Shown: positions 34,590-47,190 of the stretch, one piece after another
How the letters are laid out: every line of letters starts with the position of its first letter
Position numbering within the stretch: position 1 is the first letter of the stretch
Assembly: GCA_016630955.3 (NCBI GenBank)
Contig: CM049998.1
Span: 372,001-436,000, forward strand
From: Didymella arachidicola
Lineage: Eukaryota; Ascomycota; Dothideomycetes; Pleosporales; Didymellaceae
Length of the DNA: 64,000 nt
Direction of reading: 5' to 3'
Made by a program: the position numbers and the translations under genes
Notes under the pieces: generated by a model
Seen by the model: only the letters and a program-made list of their open reading frames with translations
What the model was told of the DNA's origin: nothing
The model's database searches: none

Positions 34590-35982
34590 CTTGACTATCA
34601 ACAGTGTTGGACCTCGACGTACCAGGACCGAAGAAAGGATCTATTCCAACCGCTTCGTTGAAATCCGTGATATGAAGGGAATCACTAAAATAGATGTGAT
34701 GACACACGTCGGTGTTCGCTGGTGAGAAGAGATGGTGATTCTGTAAGGTGCAAGGCTAGGTGGCCTCGGCGCCTACAACTGCGCCTGCAGCGTCAGCTGA
34801 TTCTCGTTGTCACCGTGTCTACTCTAAGACTTGCAAGAGAGAATCATTGCGCTCGCATCCTTGTGGCTGATTATACTGCTTTATTCCATTGCTTGATTTC
34901 ATGAGCTTGCGTCCACCGGCAAAGTGAATAAATGCCCGCCATATCGAGCTGCGTATAAACTCGCTATCTGCTTGCAGCTGCTGAATAGTCGGACTGGGTG
35001 AAAGCAATATCGAGACATGAGCGCAAGCATGTGAAAACCCGCGATGGGATCTGCCTGTGGGGACAGAGATCACGGAAGGGCAACCGACATTTCAACCACG
35101 ACGCGGGACGCTGCCCGCGCGAGGTTCTCGAACGTGCATCCTACCAACAAGGCTCGATCGAGCGGAATTCGCGCGAACTGAAGTACCCTGGCAGATGCAT
35201 AAGCGCAGCAGGAGCAAGGGCCTTTATTGAGGCTGCAACCGATGGATCGGCATCGATGAACGAGCGTTTTGGCGACGCCTACAATGCGCAAATGAGGCAA
35301 GCATCTCCGGTCCCTGACGAAGTGATCGAGAAAATCTTTGCTGCTCCCGCACCCTGGATTTGAGACAATGATGCAGGCGTGCAGGAGGGCCCAGGTGTCC
35401 AGACCGCTAGCGAAAACAAACAATTGAGGCATTCGAGTCAGTCAACAAAGGTGGGGCTTCAACACCCTTAATTGCCTCGCGCGTGAACGCAGATCTGAGG
35501 GATATCAGAATTGCGCGCACTGGAAATGGAGCATGCACCCCAGACGGGCGGTGATGCAAGAGGCATGATGATGCCCACTCGCCATGGGCAATCGCGCTGA
35601 GGCCGGGAGACGTGCATAAGTAGCGCGTTCGTCATTGCATGGTTGGCGACACCGTGGGAGACCGGGCATGATCATTGGCTGGCAGCGCGTCAGGAATCGT
35701 GGGGAAAGGGAGCACGCAGATAAGAAGAAGGCATTGTGCCATCCTCATGATCACCTCGTCTCAGCATGCGGCGGCGAAGAGCGGCCTGGCGGCTTGCGAG
35801 GCGGTGAATCGTGCATCGTGAATCGGGTGTGGTACGAAACTGGTAGGGCCCGGGATCTATTGAGGGACTGTCCCCTGTGCACATGAGACCTCTTGTTTAT
35901 TACTACTTCCTCCACCACCCTGCGCCCGCGCTGCCACGAGGACCGTTGCTCTGTTGGAAGGTGTCAGTGTGAGGCATCACAA
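34590..35982. other. Gene-poor 1.4 kb region
   Basis: No convincing gene is visible. It may include the lost promoter of the kinase pseudogene on the left and holds the promoter of the channel gene on the right. Confidence 0.4.
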
Positions 35983-38900
35983 ATGTTCGCCTCTCTGCTG
36001 CGCTCGAAGAAGAGTAGCCGCTCGTCTGAGACTACGCCCCTCCTTGCAGCGATACACAGGTACCGCAACCGCCACAACGACGAGGCTTCTGAGGGCGAGG
36101 ACAACTACGGAGACGAGCCAGGCCAGTTTGATGGCGAGATCTATGACGAAGATCATGATCGTCGGCGCGACGGCCCGTTGCTGCCTGTCTTCTCTTCTGA
36201 GTTTCTAGGTGTGTTGAGGTGTTGCATGTGAATGTTGTTCACTGCGCTAACAGAAAGATTCAGACCGCATTCCCATATACAACAATACCCACGACATTCG
36301 CCAGATCATCGTCCAGCGCTGTGAAACAACTCTAAGCTGGGATCAGCTGCGCTCGCCGCAGGTTTCGCAGTTCCTCGTCAAGCCCATACAACAGCAGATT
36401 CGCGCAGAGCACTTCTCGCGCGGTGCCCTTTACTGCTTGATTGCGAATTGCCTCCAGTTCAGAAAGGAAGGAGAGGCAAATCCTGGCAATGTTGGTGTCA
36501 GCAAGACGAGGGCGCTCCTCTGCGAGCTGCTAGCCATGCGCTTGCTTAAGGAATTCTCCACGAGAGAGCTGATCGATGCATTGAGCTACGACTATGACCC
36601 TCTGCAAGGTCTCGAGGTCCAAGCAGGAGGCGCAAACTGGAACAGGCACAGGCAGCAACATGCGCGCATATCTGCGCTTGAGATTGCCATTCGCGCGCAA
36701 GCCAAGAAGTTCTTGGCGCATCCTCTGGTTGTCCAGCAGCTGGAGGCCATCTGGGCTGGCACAATCGTCTTCCACTCGGTTGCTGACAGCCTCCACCGCA
36801 AGCCTGACTCCTCTCATAGCAACCCAACGAGTGGCGAAGTGTCCCCCGGTCGAGGGCCAGCGCGTCGCCAGCCAGCGCCCAAGAAAGCCAACGCCGACCT
36901 TCCAGCATCAGCGCTCCTGAGACGGACCGTGACGCTTTACGATCCTCACGACTCCTCGCTCTTCAAACTCTCCCGTCTCCGAGTACCTCGATACCGCAAT
37001 TTCTTCTCGACCCTATCCTTTGGTATAATGCTGGGGCTGTTCTTGGCTGTTTTGGCTGAGAAGTCAGACGACATTACGGTTCTGGAAGTCATCTTCTGGT
37101 TCTGGAGCGCTGGGTACATGTTGGACGAGATCGTTGGATTCTCTGAACAGGGGTTCGGGTTGTACATCATGTCTGTGTGGGTAAGTGATGCATCTCGTAA
37201 CCCTTCTTTCCTTCGTGAGTGCCTTTTAGGCAGCAGGAAAGTCTGCTGCAAAATCGGAACTATTGTAGCTGTCAGAGGTACAGTCAGGTTGCCAGAAAGT
37301 CGCAAAGAAATCTCGACTGCCTCCCGGTTTGTTTCCAGCTGGCGCATGATGCTTGAGAGACTTTCCCCGCTCTGTGCTTCGCACATCAAACAATGAACTT
37401 AAGCTAACAGATAAAACCAGAACGCCTTTGATCTGGGCATTCTTTTGATGTTCGTGTCATACTATATCCTGCGACTGTACGGTATCCTCATGCCGGATGT
37501 CAGACGTGGCGTTGTTACCAGCCTAGCCTACGATGTCCTGGGAGCGACAGCCGTGCTCCTGTTCCCTCGCCTCTTCTCTGCCTTAGACCACTACCAGTAC
37601 TTTTCACAGCTTTTGATCGCCTTTCGGATGATGGCAGTGGATCTCGTGGCCATTCTGGTGTTGATTGTCATCGCCTGCAGTGGCTTCTTCGTATCCTTCA
37701 GCATGGCCTTCGTTGGCAAAGAGATCGGAGCCGGAAACGCTGCATATGCAATTTTCCAGTTGCTCATGGGCTTTACACCAGCAGCATGGGACCTCTGGGG
37801 CGAGTACAATATGCTGGGTAAAGCTCTGTTGGCCCTCTTCCTCTTCATGTGTCACTTCCTCATCGTGACTATCCTGATCACGGTGTTGACGAATTCATTC
37901 ATGAAGATCGTTCAGAACGCCAACGAAGAGCATCAGTTCTTGTTTGCGGTGAACTGCATCTCGATGGTCAAGTCTGATGCACTTTTCTCCTACATTCCTC
38001 CTACCAACATTGTAGGCTGGTTGCTGATTCCACTCAAGTACATGATGCCCTTCAAGGCGTTCATTCGCATGAACAGGACAGTCATCAAGCTCACACATAT
38101 CCCGATCCTCTTCACCGTCTTTCTGTATGAGAGACTGCTCCTCTCGAATCTTGCGTACGGCCCCACAGATCTGGTCGAGCACCGTGGCCGACCCGGGACT
38201 GCGTCGCCTTTGGCGCCAGCGTTCAGCATACGCGGTGCTGTTGAGTCATTCCAGCCACGTCTGCGAGAACCATCCATTACGACTTTCCACAAAGACCGAG
38301 CTCTTGAAGAGGTTTTCCGCAGACCCTACCGTGATACCAGTATACAACCATCTCCTAACTACCCACCCGGTCGCAGGAACTCGAGCAATGTAGTGTCCGA
38401 TTGGATGAAGAAGATGGGCGACGACGAGGAAGTAACACCGCCTCAGGAAGATGCCCAATCCGTTCTAGATCGCCTTGAAACACGTGCCAGGCCGTACATG
38501 CGTCGCTCCAAGACATCTGGTCAGTCCAAGCGCAGGCACCCGCTGTCGTTCACCAGAAGCGTTGCTTCCGATCCAGATGACACCTTCATCACGTTCCCTC
38601 GTCCAATCTTGGAGGAAGAGGAGCCTATTCCGGAGGATGACAACCCACAGCAGACCGATGCCGATGGAGACGACGAGCTCTTGACACAAGCCGACGATAA
38701 TGACTCGACTTCAGACCGCCAGACGACTCCGAAGAATTTGCCGACATCTGATAAGGAGAACAAGAAGCCCAAGGCTGGCTATGAGACATCCGAGGATGAG
38801 TTCTTTCGCACACCCATGGTGTCTAGACCAAAGACTCCTGCGCGAACGCCAGCAAGGGCCAGATCGCCATCAGATACCAGTATGCCAGAAGCGCAAATGT

Positions 38901-39637
38901 CACCGAGCAGGAAGTACAAGCCAGGACATGCTCGCAACACTTCTACGAGCACTATTCTGTTCAGTCCTACGAAAGAGACGAATGATGTGTCACGCCCAGC
39001 TTCTCCAGACAAGCGCCTGAAACTGAGCTCACGCAGTGGGACTGCCACACCAGGTCGGCTGGATGGTGCCATCTCATCGTCTGGAACAAAGACTCCAAAG
39101 CGTCCACAGCCAATTAGCCACGTCAGCCATGCCTCAGCCTCTCGCGCTCGTGCAATAATGCCTCCAGAGACAGCTCGAAAGACGCCCAACTTGTCGAATT
39201 TCCTTGCCCTCGAACGCCAAAATCGTGCACCATCCTTCAACGCCATCGCACTCGACTTGGCTTCTGAACTGGGCGACAACAACAACAACCCAAACTTCGG
39301 CAACTTGAACGCCATCCCGGCATCTTTCACGACTCAATTCGAGCTTCAGGCACGGGCCAGGCAGGAGGCGCGCATGAACAAGGGCAGTGACAGCGAGTCG
39401 GACTCAAATCGCATGAGTCGGATCATGCTTGCTAGAATGACGACGTTGGAAGAAGGGTTCCGCGACGTGCTGAAGGAAGTCAAGGGCTTACGAGTCGGAG
39501 ATTCAAGCGCGGCAGGTAGTCAGCGCACGCACACACCGCCCAACGAACGCAACGACCTGATGAAGAAGAAAGGGAAAGCCAAGAAACGGAACAGTAAGAA
39601 GGGTAGTGGGGACGACAAGTTCGGATCAAGCGTGTAG
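35983..39637 (+). CDS. Yvc1/TRP-like cation channel
   Basis: This probable calcium-permeable cation channel belongs to the fungal Yvc1 group, which acts in the vacuolar membrane in yeast. Three exons (35983-36208, 36258-37180, 37421-39637) give 1,121 residues. The cytosolic N-terminus (about 1-320) precedes membrane segments near 323-342 (FGIMLGLFLAVLA), 350-370, 384-405 (LGILLMFVSYYILRLYG), 414-434 and 449-480. A pore-like stretch (YAIFQLLMGFTPAAWDLW, about 490-512) and a last helix (about 518-545) follow. The C-terminal 480 residues are Ser/Pro/Thr-rich and disordered, with a final short coiled coil (MTTLEEGFRDVLKEVKGL). Intron 2 is unusually long (240 nt) and stays open for about 71 codons. 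The first acceptor is an AAG. Confidence 0.85.
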
Positions 39638-40471
39638 ACGCTATGATGATGCATTCAAGATATGGAGTTGATGTTGTCTTTGCGCACGAGCATGGCTTGC
39701 GATGGGAAGCGGCCTTCTGCATTGCGTTGCATTGCTTGCGTTGTTTGACAGTAACTGTAAATTTGGGTCTGATGATAATGGCTTTTCTTTCGCGAGATAC
39801 CCCTTAGGGTGCGTCTGAGATGCGGCGTTGGTTCGGGCTTTGTTTGAATTGTAGCACTACGTTTTCATTTATTATTGTACAGCATGAGCGTAATGATGAA
39901 CCATTTGAAGTACCTCTCACCTTCAAATGCACGTTTTCAAACGTCAAACATTGGGTCCCAGCGCCGCGCAGTGCACATGTGAGCCCTTTCGCTCTGACAT
40001 TCGCTATTTCGAACATCCGAGGTCCCTATGTTTCGGCATCGCTGGAGCCACAGGTTCCTTGCTCGGCCCCAGATCTGCAGCGCGTCATCGCGGACTTCCA
40101 ACGCGTCTGATTCGCTCACCAGGCTCGCGTGACATACTATAATTCACATCACCCGCCCACGTCAGACCAGGCTTCAAACCCTTTGACCGCCTCCACGATT
40201 CCCGACTCGCTATAGCGCCGCTAGGCTGTGAACAATGGGCATGGCGGTGGGGCACATGGCACGCTCGATGACTAGGTCGACGGACGACACAGATGATGTG
40301 TGGGCGTGGTCGAGGCCGCTGTAGTTGCTTGTTCTAATCTCGACGTTTCTTCCCACACGCGCCTTCTGGGTTTGTCCACGGCGGTGCCAGTTATATGTTT
40401 TTGTGACTCTATTCCTACACCTGTACTCACACGTCCTGCGACCTACTAAGAAGCAGCACAGGTTAGCAACC
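39638..40471. other. Intergenic region
   Basis: This holds the channel gene 3' flank and the glucoamylase promoter. No gene is supported. Confidence 0.4.
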
Positions 40472-42107
40472 ATGCTTCCGAGCATACTTCTCCTCGCGTC
40501 CTTCGCACCCTACTCATACGCTGTTTCAATACCACCGTTACCGCACCTTAGATTTCTTGCCGCTGCAGATGCACAGAGACAGCAGCAGCCGCTGCATGAC
40601 AGTCTAGATGCTTGGATACAACAGGAAGAACGGACAGCGTTGGACAAGCTCCTGGCGAATGTCTCGCCGGGCGGGCGCAATGTCGAAGGAAAGGGCGTAG
40701 CACCGGGGACCGCAGTCGCAAGTCCCAGCCAAGACGGGCCTGATTATTGGTATCAATGTTGGTGACAGCAAAGACGGTAATATTACATGCCAGATCTGAC
40801 ATGACAAAGGGGTTCGAGATGCTGCGATCACGATGAACACGCTCGTAGATGTCTACGCTGATGATACATCATCTTCGCTTGGACGGCAGCTCTCTACCAT
40901 CCTCGACGCATATACATCCTTACAGCAAACTATCCAGCGCACATCGAACCCATCAGGGACCTATGACGATCTCTCAGGGCTGGGTGAGCCGAAATTCGAG
41001 ATCGACGGCACCCCTTTCACAGGCTCATGGGGACGGCCACAGCGCGACGGGCCAGCTCTGCGCGCTCTGACGCTCATCCACTACCTGCGCGAATACAATG
41101 CCTCTCATCCAACGCTATGGACCTCTTCACAAGCAGATGACTTCTTCGCACCCTTCTACGAGGCTAGCATGCCACCTACGAGCGCCATCAAAGCTGATCT
41201 CGAGTACGTGAGTCACTACTGGAATCAGTCTGGTTTTGACCTCTGGGAGGAAGTGGAAGGTCTGCACTTCTTCACACTGATGGTGAGCGCGCGAAGTCTG
41301 CGTGAGGGCGGTCAGCTTGCACGTGCGTTCGGTGATCTTGGTGCGGCAGATTGGTACACGCTGCAAGCAGGATACATCGAGAATCTGCTGTCGAAGTTTT
41401 GGAACAAGCAGAAGGGTCATCTCGTCGAGACGCTATGGAGCAAGAGATCTGGACTTGACTGCGGTCTGCTACTCGGTTCCCTACACGCTTTGCCCACCGA
41501 CGGCTCAGATGACGATGCAGTGTACCCACCGTGGTCAGATGAGATCCTTGTCTCACTTCTTGCCCTGACACGCGATCAAAAGGACCGCTTCCCAATCAAC
41601 AGCAACCCCTGGTCTTCCTACTCCGACGAGGAGGACGCTGACGCGGAGGATGAGGAGCCCTTGGAAGGGACGGGTCTCGGCCGCTACCCAGAAGACAAGT
41701 ACAACGGCTACACTACAACACAGCATGGCAATCCATGGTTTCTCTGCACCTCTAGCGCAGCAGAGATCATGTACCGTTCTGCATCTCACTTCTCGGCGTC
41801 CTCGAACCTGACTATCACGACAACTTCGCTGCCTTTCTACACCGCTCTCCTCGCATCCTCTAGCCTTGATGTAAACGAGGGTACATACCACTCGAATGAT
41901 GCGCTGTTTCACTCCGTTGTCGAGCGACTCGGTGCTGTAGGCGACCAGTTCCTCAATGTGGTGCGTAAACACGTGGACGCCGAGGGCAGTATGAGCGAGC
42001 AGTTCGACAAGGAGACGGGCTTCATGACCGGTGCGAGGGATTTGACATGGAGCTACGGGGCGTTCCTGCAGGCGGTCAGGGCGAGAAAGGTGATGTTGAG
42101 CGCGTGA
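40472..42107 (+). CDS. GH15 glucoamylase
   Basis: This secreted exo-alpha-glucosidase releases glucose from starch or malto-oligosaccharides. Two exons (40472-40757 and 40810-42107) give 527 residues. The intron has a weak gttggt donor and an AAAG acceptor, and the join yields DYWYQWVRDAAITMNTL, exactly the family block. A signal peptide covers about the first 17 residues. Conserved blocks are GLGEPKFEIDGTPFTGSWGRPQRDGPALRA, GFDLWEEVEGLHFFT (catalytic acid Glu), YPEDKYNGY, GNPWFLCT and SEQFDKETGF (base Glu), then DLTWSYGAFLQAVRAR. The protein stops right after the (alpha/alpha)6 barrel, so there is no starch-binding domain. An acidic insert (EEDADAEDEEPLEG) sits before the YPED block. Confidence 0.93.
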
Positions 42108-43071
42108 GTTGCAGTGAAGGTACTGCCTGGAAGGGAGAAAGACGAGCTATGATGACATGATACTATGATAAACGATTATGACGGATGCTCAGGTGAGCTA
42201 TGGAATATACCCTCTTTTGATTATGATATCATTCATTTTACCCTGCGGGGCTTGTTGCGCTGCTTTCTTTCGTTTGTTCTGGTTCTAGAGGAAGGCAGGC
42301 ACCTGTGGATGACACTACGAATAGGCAGGTTGACAACTATCGCTTCGAGTCACCATCGCAGGCCCTTGCTGAACACTCGCCATACTGTGGCCAGTGAGAC
42401 TATCAGCATTTGCAGTCCTGACCAGCGAGACCAAGCACATGCGCTCACTTCCGCAACCGACACCAACCACGCCATGACGACAAGCCGCAACCGCTGCCAT
42501 CGAGAACCTTCTCCCCAGTTCCAGCACGCATTGTATTGAGCTAGACCATCCTCCGAGAAGGGTTTTCGAGAAGATCCTGGGTGTAATTTACACCTGTATG
42601 CAAAGACGTCCAGCACGAACAACATGGTGCTAACACATCTACCTCTGCCATCTTCGTTGTCAAACCGTTTATCCATGTAGCAGATGTGATCTTCGTTGCG
42701 CTCATTCTGATTAAGGTACTACGAATCGTCGCGGCTCACTATGCGATCGAGACTCCTAACCTTCGATCAGTTCGGGCAATCTTGCGCCTCGACGTGAAAC
42801 CGTGAGACTCAAGCTGTGAACGGAACTCCCAAGGCAAACAGTCACCGAACGTGATTTAAAGTATTGCCAAGAGCATGAGCATCATATTCCGAATCTACAA
42901 ACAAGACAAACAGAGCAGCTAGACCACCCAGGACGCCAACAGATTGTCAATCTCGCCCCTCGCCCCCCACAACTCTAACAGCATGAAAACACGTCCAGCT
43001 TTACCAACATCCAAAAGCAATTTCCCTCTCAAGAGTACCACCACGTCCGTCCATCCGTCGTCCGAAACCCA
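42108..43071. other. Convergent intergenic region
   Basis: This lies between the glucoamylase end (+) and the end of the minus-strand gene at 43072. No gene is visible. Confidence 0.4.
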
Positions 43072-44034
43072 TCACACCCACACGTCGAACACCACACCCC
43101 ACAACCCGAGGCCATGCGCATCCCACTTCGCCCAGCAGTCCTCGCCCGCCGCACACCACTGGGCCGCTGCCCGCACCGCCTCGCCTTGCGTCTCGAAGCA
43201 GAATGGACAACCGGGGTCGTGCTGCATGCCGCGCTGGTGCCGTGTGCTGCGGTATGTGTCCCGCATGGCGCGCCCGTTGACGGTGGACTGGGTGCGCGAG
43301 GAAGTCATGCTGCCGCTGGAAAAGGAGGTGGTTGTGATGGAGCATGAAAAGCTGCTGTTGTTGGGGTTGCTGGATGGGCGGCTTGCGCGGCTACGTGTCG
43401 GTGGGTTGATAGGGGTGCGTGTGCGCGTCCGGATAAAAGGATTTCCGAATGGGGATGGGCTACGTGCACGGCGAGTGCGCTCAGGTGGCGGAGAGGGAGA
43501 TCGGGGCGGCGGGCGGCGGGGCTGGCGTGTATGCACCGGCTCACCTTCGTTCCAGTCGGGGCTGGGTGTACGGCGATTGCGAGGGGCAGCTGGCGAAGGA
43601 CGACGACGTGCAGATGGCGAAGAGGGAGCGGCAGAGTGAGCTGATTGGCGAGCTGCAGGATGACGGGGTGTCTCGCGCTGGCGGCGTTGCGGCGGCGATG
43701 AAGGCTTGGGTGATGGCGAGCGAGCCTGAGGACGAGGGCGTGATGCCGTTGGATGTTTTTCAGAAACACGCATACGGCTCATTGCACCGCTCATATCCTC
43801 ACCGCGCTTCTCGTCACGCCAGGGCTCAACGCGTTCTGAGGGACGGTTGCGCGCGGTGGAACGACGCGTCAGAGCCCCAGACGTTGTCGACTGTGAAGAG
43901 CGTGAAGGCTGTCGTGCTCGCCGAGCCACTTGCATGTTCGAAGTATTGTCATCTTCGTCGAAGAGACGGTGACCGTTTGTCTTTGAGGTTTTGGTAGGCT
44001 CGGCCCAAGGATCGTGACGGTTGAAGCGTGGCAT
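43072..44034 (-). CDS. Hypothetical Arg/Ser/Pro-rich protein with C-terminal Cys motif
   Basis: This single frame of 320 residues starts at a good ATG (44034). Most of it (about 35-250) is low complexity: repeated RSPSP, PSPAAP and RRTPSPD units give an SR-like, disordered, very basic chain. The last 60 residues are different, with DPGCPFCFETQGEAVRAAAQWCAAGEDCWAKWDAHG. There four cysteines and a Trp-rich end suggest a small folded or metal-binding module. I do not recognise the family. Strong GC content also keeps antisense frames open, but the C-terminal module and the clean ATG favour this strand. Confidence 0.55.
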   Translation of the reverse strand: MPRFNRHDPWAEPTKTSKTNGHRLFDEDDNTSNMQVARRARQPSRSSQSTTSGALTRRSTARNRPSERVEPWRDEKRGEDMSGAMSRMRVSEKHPTASRPRPQARSPSPKPSSPPQRRQRETPRHPAARQSAHSAAPSSPSARRRPSPAAPRNRRTPSPDWNEGEPVHTRQPRRPPPRSPSPPPERTRRARSPSPFGNPFIRTRTRTPINPPTRSRASRPSSNPNNSSFSCSITTTSFSSGSMTSSRTQSTVNGRAMRDTYRSTRHQRGMQHDPGCPFCFETQGEAVRAAAQWCAAGEDCWAKWDAHGLGLWGVVFDVWV

Positions 44035-44332
44035 GTCTGCTGCTGTGCTGAAGCCGGGTGTGGGTCTTGCAGTGGTGCAAGGTCAGTTGAGATGATATGT
44101 CAGTACTCACAAGAGCCCGGAAGAGATCTAAATACAATTGAGGAACTTGCGCGTGCATATCAGAGTCAGTGAGACGCCGGAACCGGTGCGGTGAAAATAT
44201 GTCGATGGTGTTCTTTCACAAAGTCATCAATCGGAAGATGAGTCTGTGAAGTATGAGTGTAAGCGATGTATTTCATATCAAGTCGCTCAATGATGCTATG
44301 CTCGTCCGCCTTCATCTTCGTGGGATCTGAGC

Positions 44333-46909
44333 TCATGGGTTTGCAAGTGCTAAGCACGCGTCGACGGCTAGTCCTACCCTAAGACATTGTTAGCGGATGC
44401 TTTCAGCTTACTTTCATATCCTCTGAATCACTTACCGGCCCTCTTTCTCGCGTACAACATCCTCAATCACATCACGATCTAGCTGTGGAAACATGCTGAC
44501 CAATGTCTCAACCACGACCTTGTGCTCTTGAATCTGTATCCTTCTTGCCTGCTCAGCCTCTGCACTTGCTTGTCTTGCCGCTGCGTCTTCAGCGCTTAGC
44601 CGTTCGCGTTGCTGTCGCTCTTTAGAAGGTAATCGTGGCGGCAATGACGGTTTCTCACTATATTGAGACGAGGCAGTCGCACCGGGAAACCTCTCATGCC
44701 CAGGTTGTTGCTGATGGCCAGCGTTTGGACTTAGAGGTGTCGAGCTGCTGCGGGGTAATTGTTGCGAGGACGATGAAGCGTGGGTGTCTGTATCGCTGAA
44801 GATACGACCAATCGTGCTCAAGGGGCGTTGAATCGTACGTAGTAGGCCTGCGACGGCAGCATTCTCCTCCTCGGGCGGCTCGACGGCTTCTTTGTTCGAG
44901 CTATGCTTGAGAGATGTTGAGCGTCGCGGACCGGCAGTTTGTGCTTCCATCGAGTTTCGTGTTATGACTTCTGGTCGCGAGGGCGAGGACTTCTCCGAGA
45001 CGTGGTGGTAGTGCGGAGATGGCACGCGCCTGTGGCCTGAGGTCGAAGGATGCAGGTGTGCGGGTCCTGCTGCGGACTCCGGGTGTATCTCTGCAGTGGA
45101 AGAAGGAGCATGTTTCTCGGCGATGGCACTGACAGCTGCTTCAACGTTCTTGTCAAACTCTTCGTCGGTCACTGTGAGAGACGTTTTGTCTAGTCCTTCA
45201 ATGAACTGCACAGCGCCCATAAGCGATGAGATATAGTACCCTGCTTCTCCACCGAGCTTATCTTGGTTGCGGAAGCGGAGAATGTATTGCACGTTGCTGA
45301 CTAGGTGGTCTGGGTTTGCCTGTAGGACGGTGTAGATCAGAAGAGGCACAAAGGCATCAGCAGACTGGTCTGACTTTGACGTGCGTAGAAAGCCGAAGAT
45401 GACCTTGCAGCAATTTAAGATGCAAATGATCTTGTCACGAGGGGCGCGGTACGACTTGATCTTCAGAAGTTCTTGCTGAGCAAGAGCGAGGAACTTGCGC
45501 CCCTTTTCGCCGACGTCCTTGATGTCCAGATGCTCCTCGCGCACCCATTTGTAGATGCGCACCTTCTGGGCAAGGACTTCGTCACGCTCAACATCTTCTT
45601 GGTGTTGACCTCGGCGGCCGGGCCCAGGAGGGTCTTGGCGCCGACGCCCTTTGCGCGGCGATGCTGGCTCTGGTGGTGGAATGGCGGGCGAGAACGTGTG
45701 ATTGTAGAGTCTGTTCATGACCAGTTTCTCCATGCCCTCCCGTGCGTTATCGAATTCTGCGTCAGACACGGTTCGCCAAACTTCACATTGTGCCATCTTC
45801 TTGCTAATGAACTCGAGAAAATCGCCGATGATCTTGACCTGCTCGTGTACCATCCACTGCTTCTTGCCAAACTCAAGCAGAAACGATCGCAGGAATTTGG
45901 CAACCGGGTCAGCGGTTCTGTGACGCAGCTGCTCGAGGAAGCGATGGAAATCGAAGGGTAGATCTTGCTCAGGCTCAGGTACTGGCTGTGCGGGCTTGTA
46001 CTGAGGCGCGTGCGCACTGGGTGACGAGGGCTCGACGAAGGAGGTATTTGTGCCGACTCGATATAACGACGAGGTTCTCGGTGGTGGGGACTGGGGAGAG
46101 TGTACTGAGGGTGCATCGTCGGCGGTCGGAGTGGGCAATGGCTTGTCAACGGGCACAAGACTCGATCGGCGAGGAGGGAAGGCAGGCGATTCTAGCATCG
46201 GGTTCGCGCGTTCCAGGCGGGGCGACATTATCTCCTCTGCATTTGGTCCACCTTGCTCAAACTGGTCCATGATACTCTGGATCTCCGACTGGTCGTCGTT
46301 GCCAGCATCCTCACCGCCATCCAGTTTCGACGTATAGTCTGCAGCCGCAGAGTCTTCTGAGCTTCGCGCACTCTTCTCTTGTTGCGACAGTGGTGACGTC
46401 GATCGGCTGGGGCCATTGCTCGCAGCCAAATACTTGTCGTCTTTCGGCGGTGGGAGCGGCGGTGACGGCGAGCGAACGGGTGCTTTTCCAGCCACCTTCT
46501 CTGTTGGTGGGGGCGTAGGCGACCGCGGTGAGGTCGACTCAAGGGCGATTTCCTGGGTTTTGGCTGTGAGCTGCTCGATGAGTTCTGCAGACGTGGGCTC
46601 CTTAGGCTTCGTCTCGCCAGTCGTTGCCTCTGTGTCCTCCGATACACCCTCTTCCTTCTCTGCTGCCTTCACTGCAGTCGCTTCACTGTTCTCCGCGAGC
46701 TTCTCCTCTTGGGACTCTGCAGACTGCCCCACCTTGCTGTCGTCATTCTGCTGTTCTGTCGTCTGTCCAGGCTGCTCGAGTTCCTCCGCTCCAGCTCCTG
46801 TGGGTACCTTCACGCTCTCCTCGCGTGGCTCGAGTGCGTCTTTCGGTGGCTCTTCATGTGATTTGTCTTGGGCTGAGGCGGATTGCGGAGCTGCGTTCGG
46901 GGGAGACAT
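44333..46909 (-). CDS. vps9: Vps9-type Rab5 GEF with CUE domain
   Basis: This is a guanine nucleotide exchange factor for Rab5/Vps21 in endosomal traffic. Exon 1 (44436-46909) and a short exon 2 (44333-44378) give 839 residues. The first about 315 residues are acidic and Ser/Pro-rich and probably disordered. A helical bundle starts near 320 (FDFHRFLEQLRHRTADPVAKFLRSFLLEF). The VPS9 domain proper runs about 440-580, with SADAFVPLLIYTVLQANPDHLVSNVQYILRF and GEAGYYISSLMGAVQFIEGLD. The C-terminal CUE domain (about 795-839, MFPQLDRDVIEDVVREKEGR) is completed only by the second exon (VGLAVDACLALANP), where it should bind ubiquitin. The gene is divergent from the asparagine-synthetase-like gene, 281 bp apart. 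Confidence 0.92.
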
Positions 46910-47190
46910 AGGCCGCGTTCGGCGATGCGACTTCTACGAGGGATTTGGTCGCGACTAGCAGGTTCCCATGAGTCGGCGATAGCTCCAGTCAGCTTCAGCG
47001 ATTATTCGTATATGGTAGGGCCTTCGCTGTAGGTTGTTATGCTACACTTGCGCTGAGACAAGTCCGCATGCCCAACTAGCCATCGGTGACCGCTAGCCGA
47101 CTTGCCGCGTCAAGGGTCGCTGCACGAGCCAGACTGAAACACTTGCGCCACAACACCAACAAATCATCACCAGCTTGGCCATCGTCATCC
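46910..47190. promoter_or_regulatory. Bidirectional promoter region, vps9 / asparagine-synthetase-like gene
   Basis: This is a short gap between two divergent start codons. No specific site is recognised. Confidence 0.4.
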
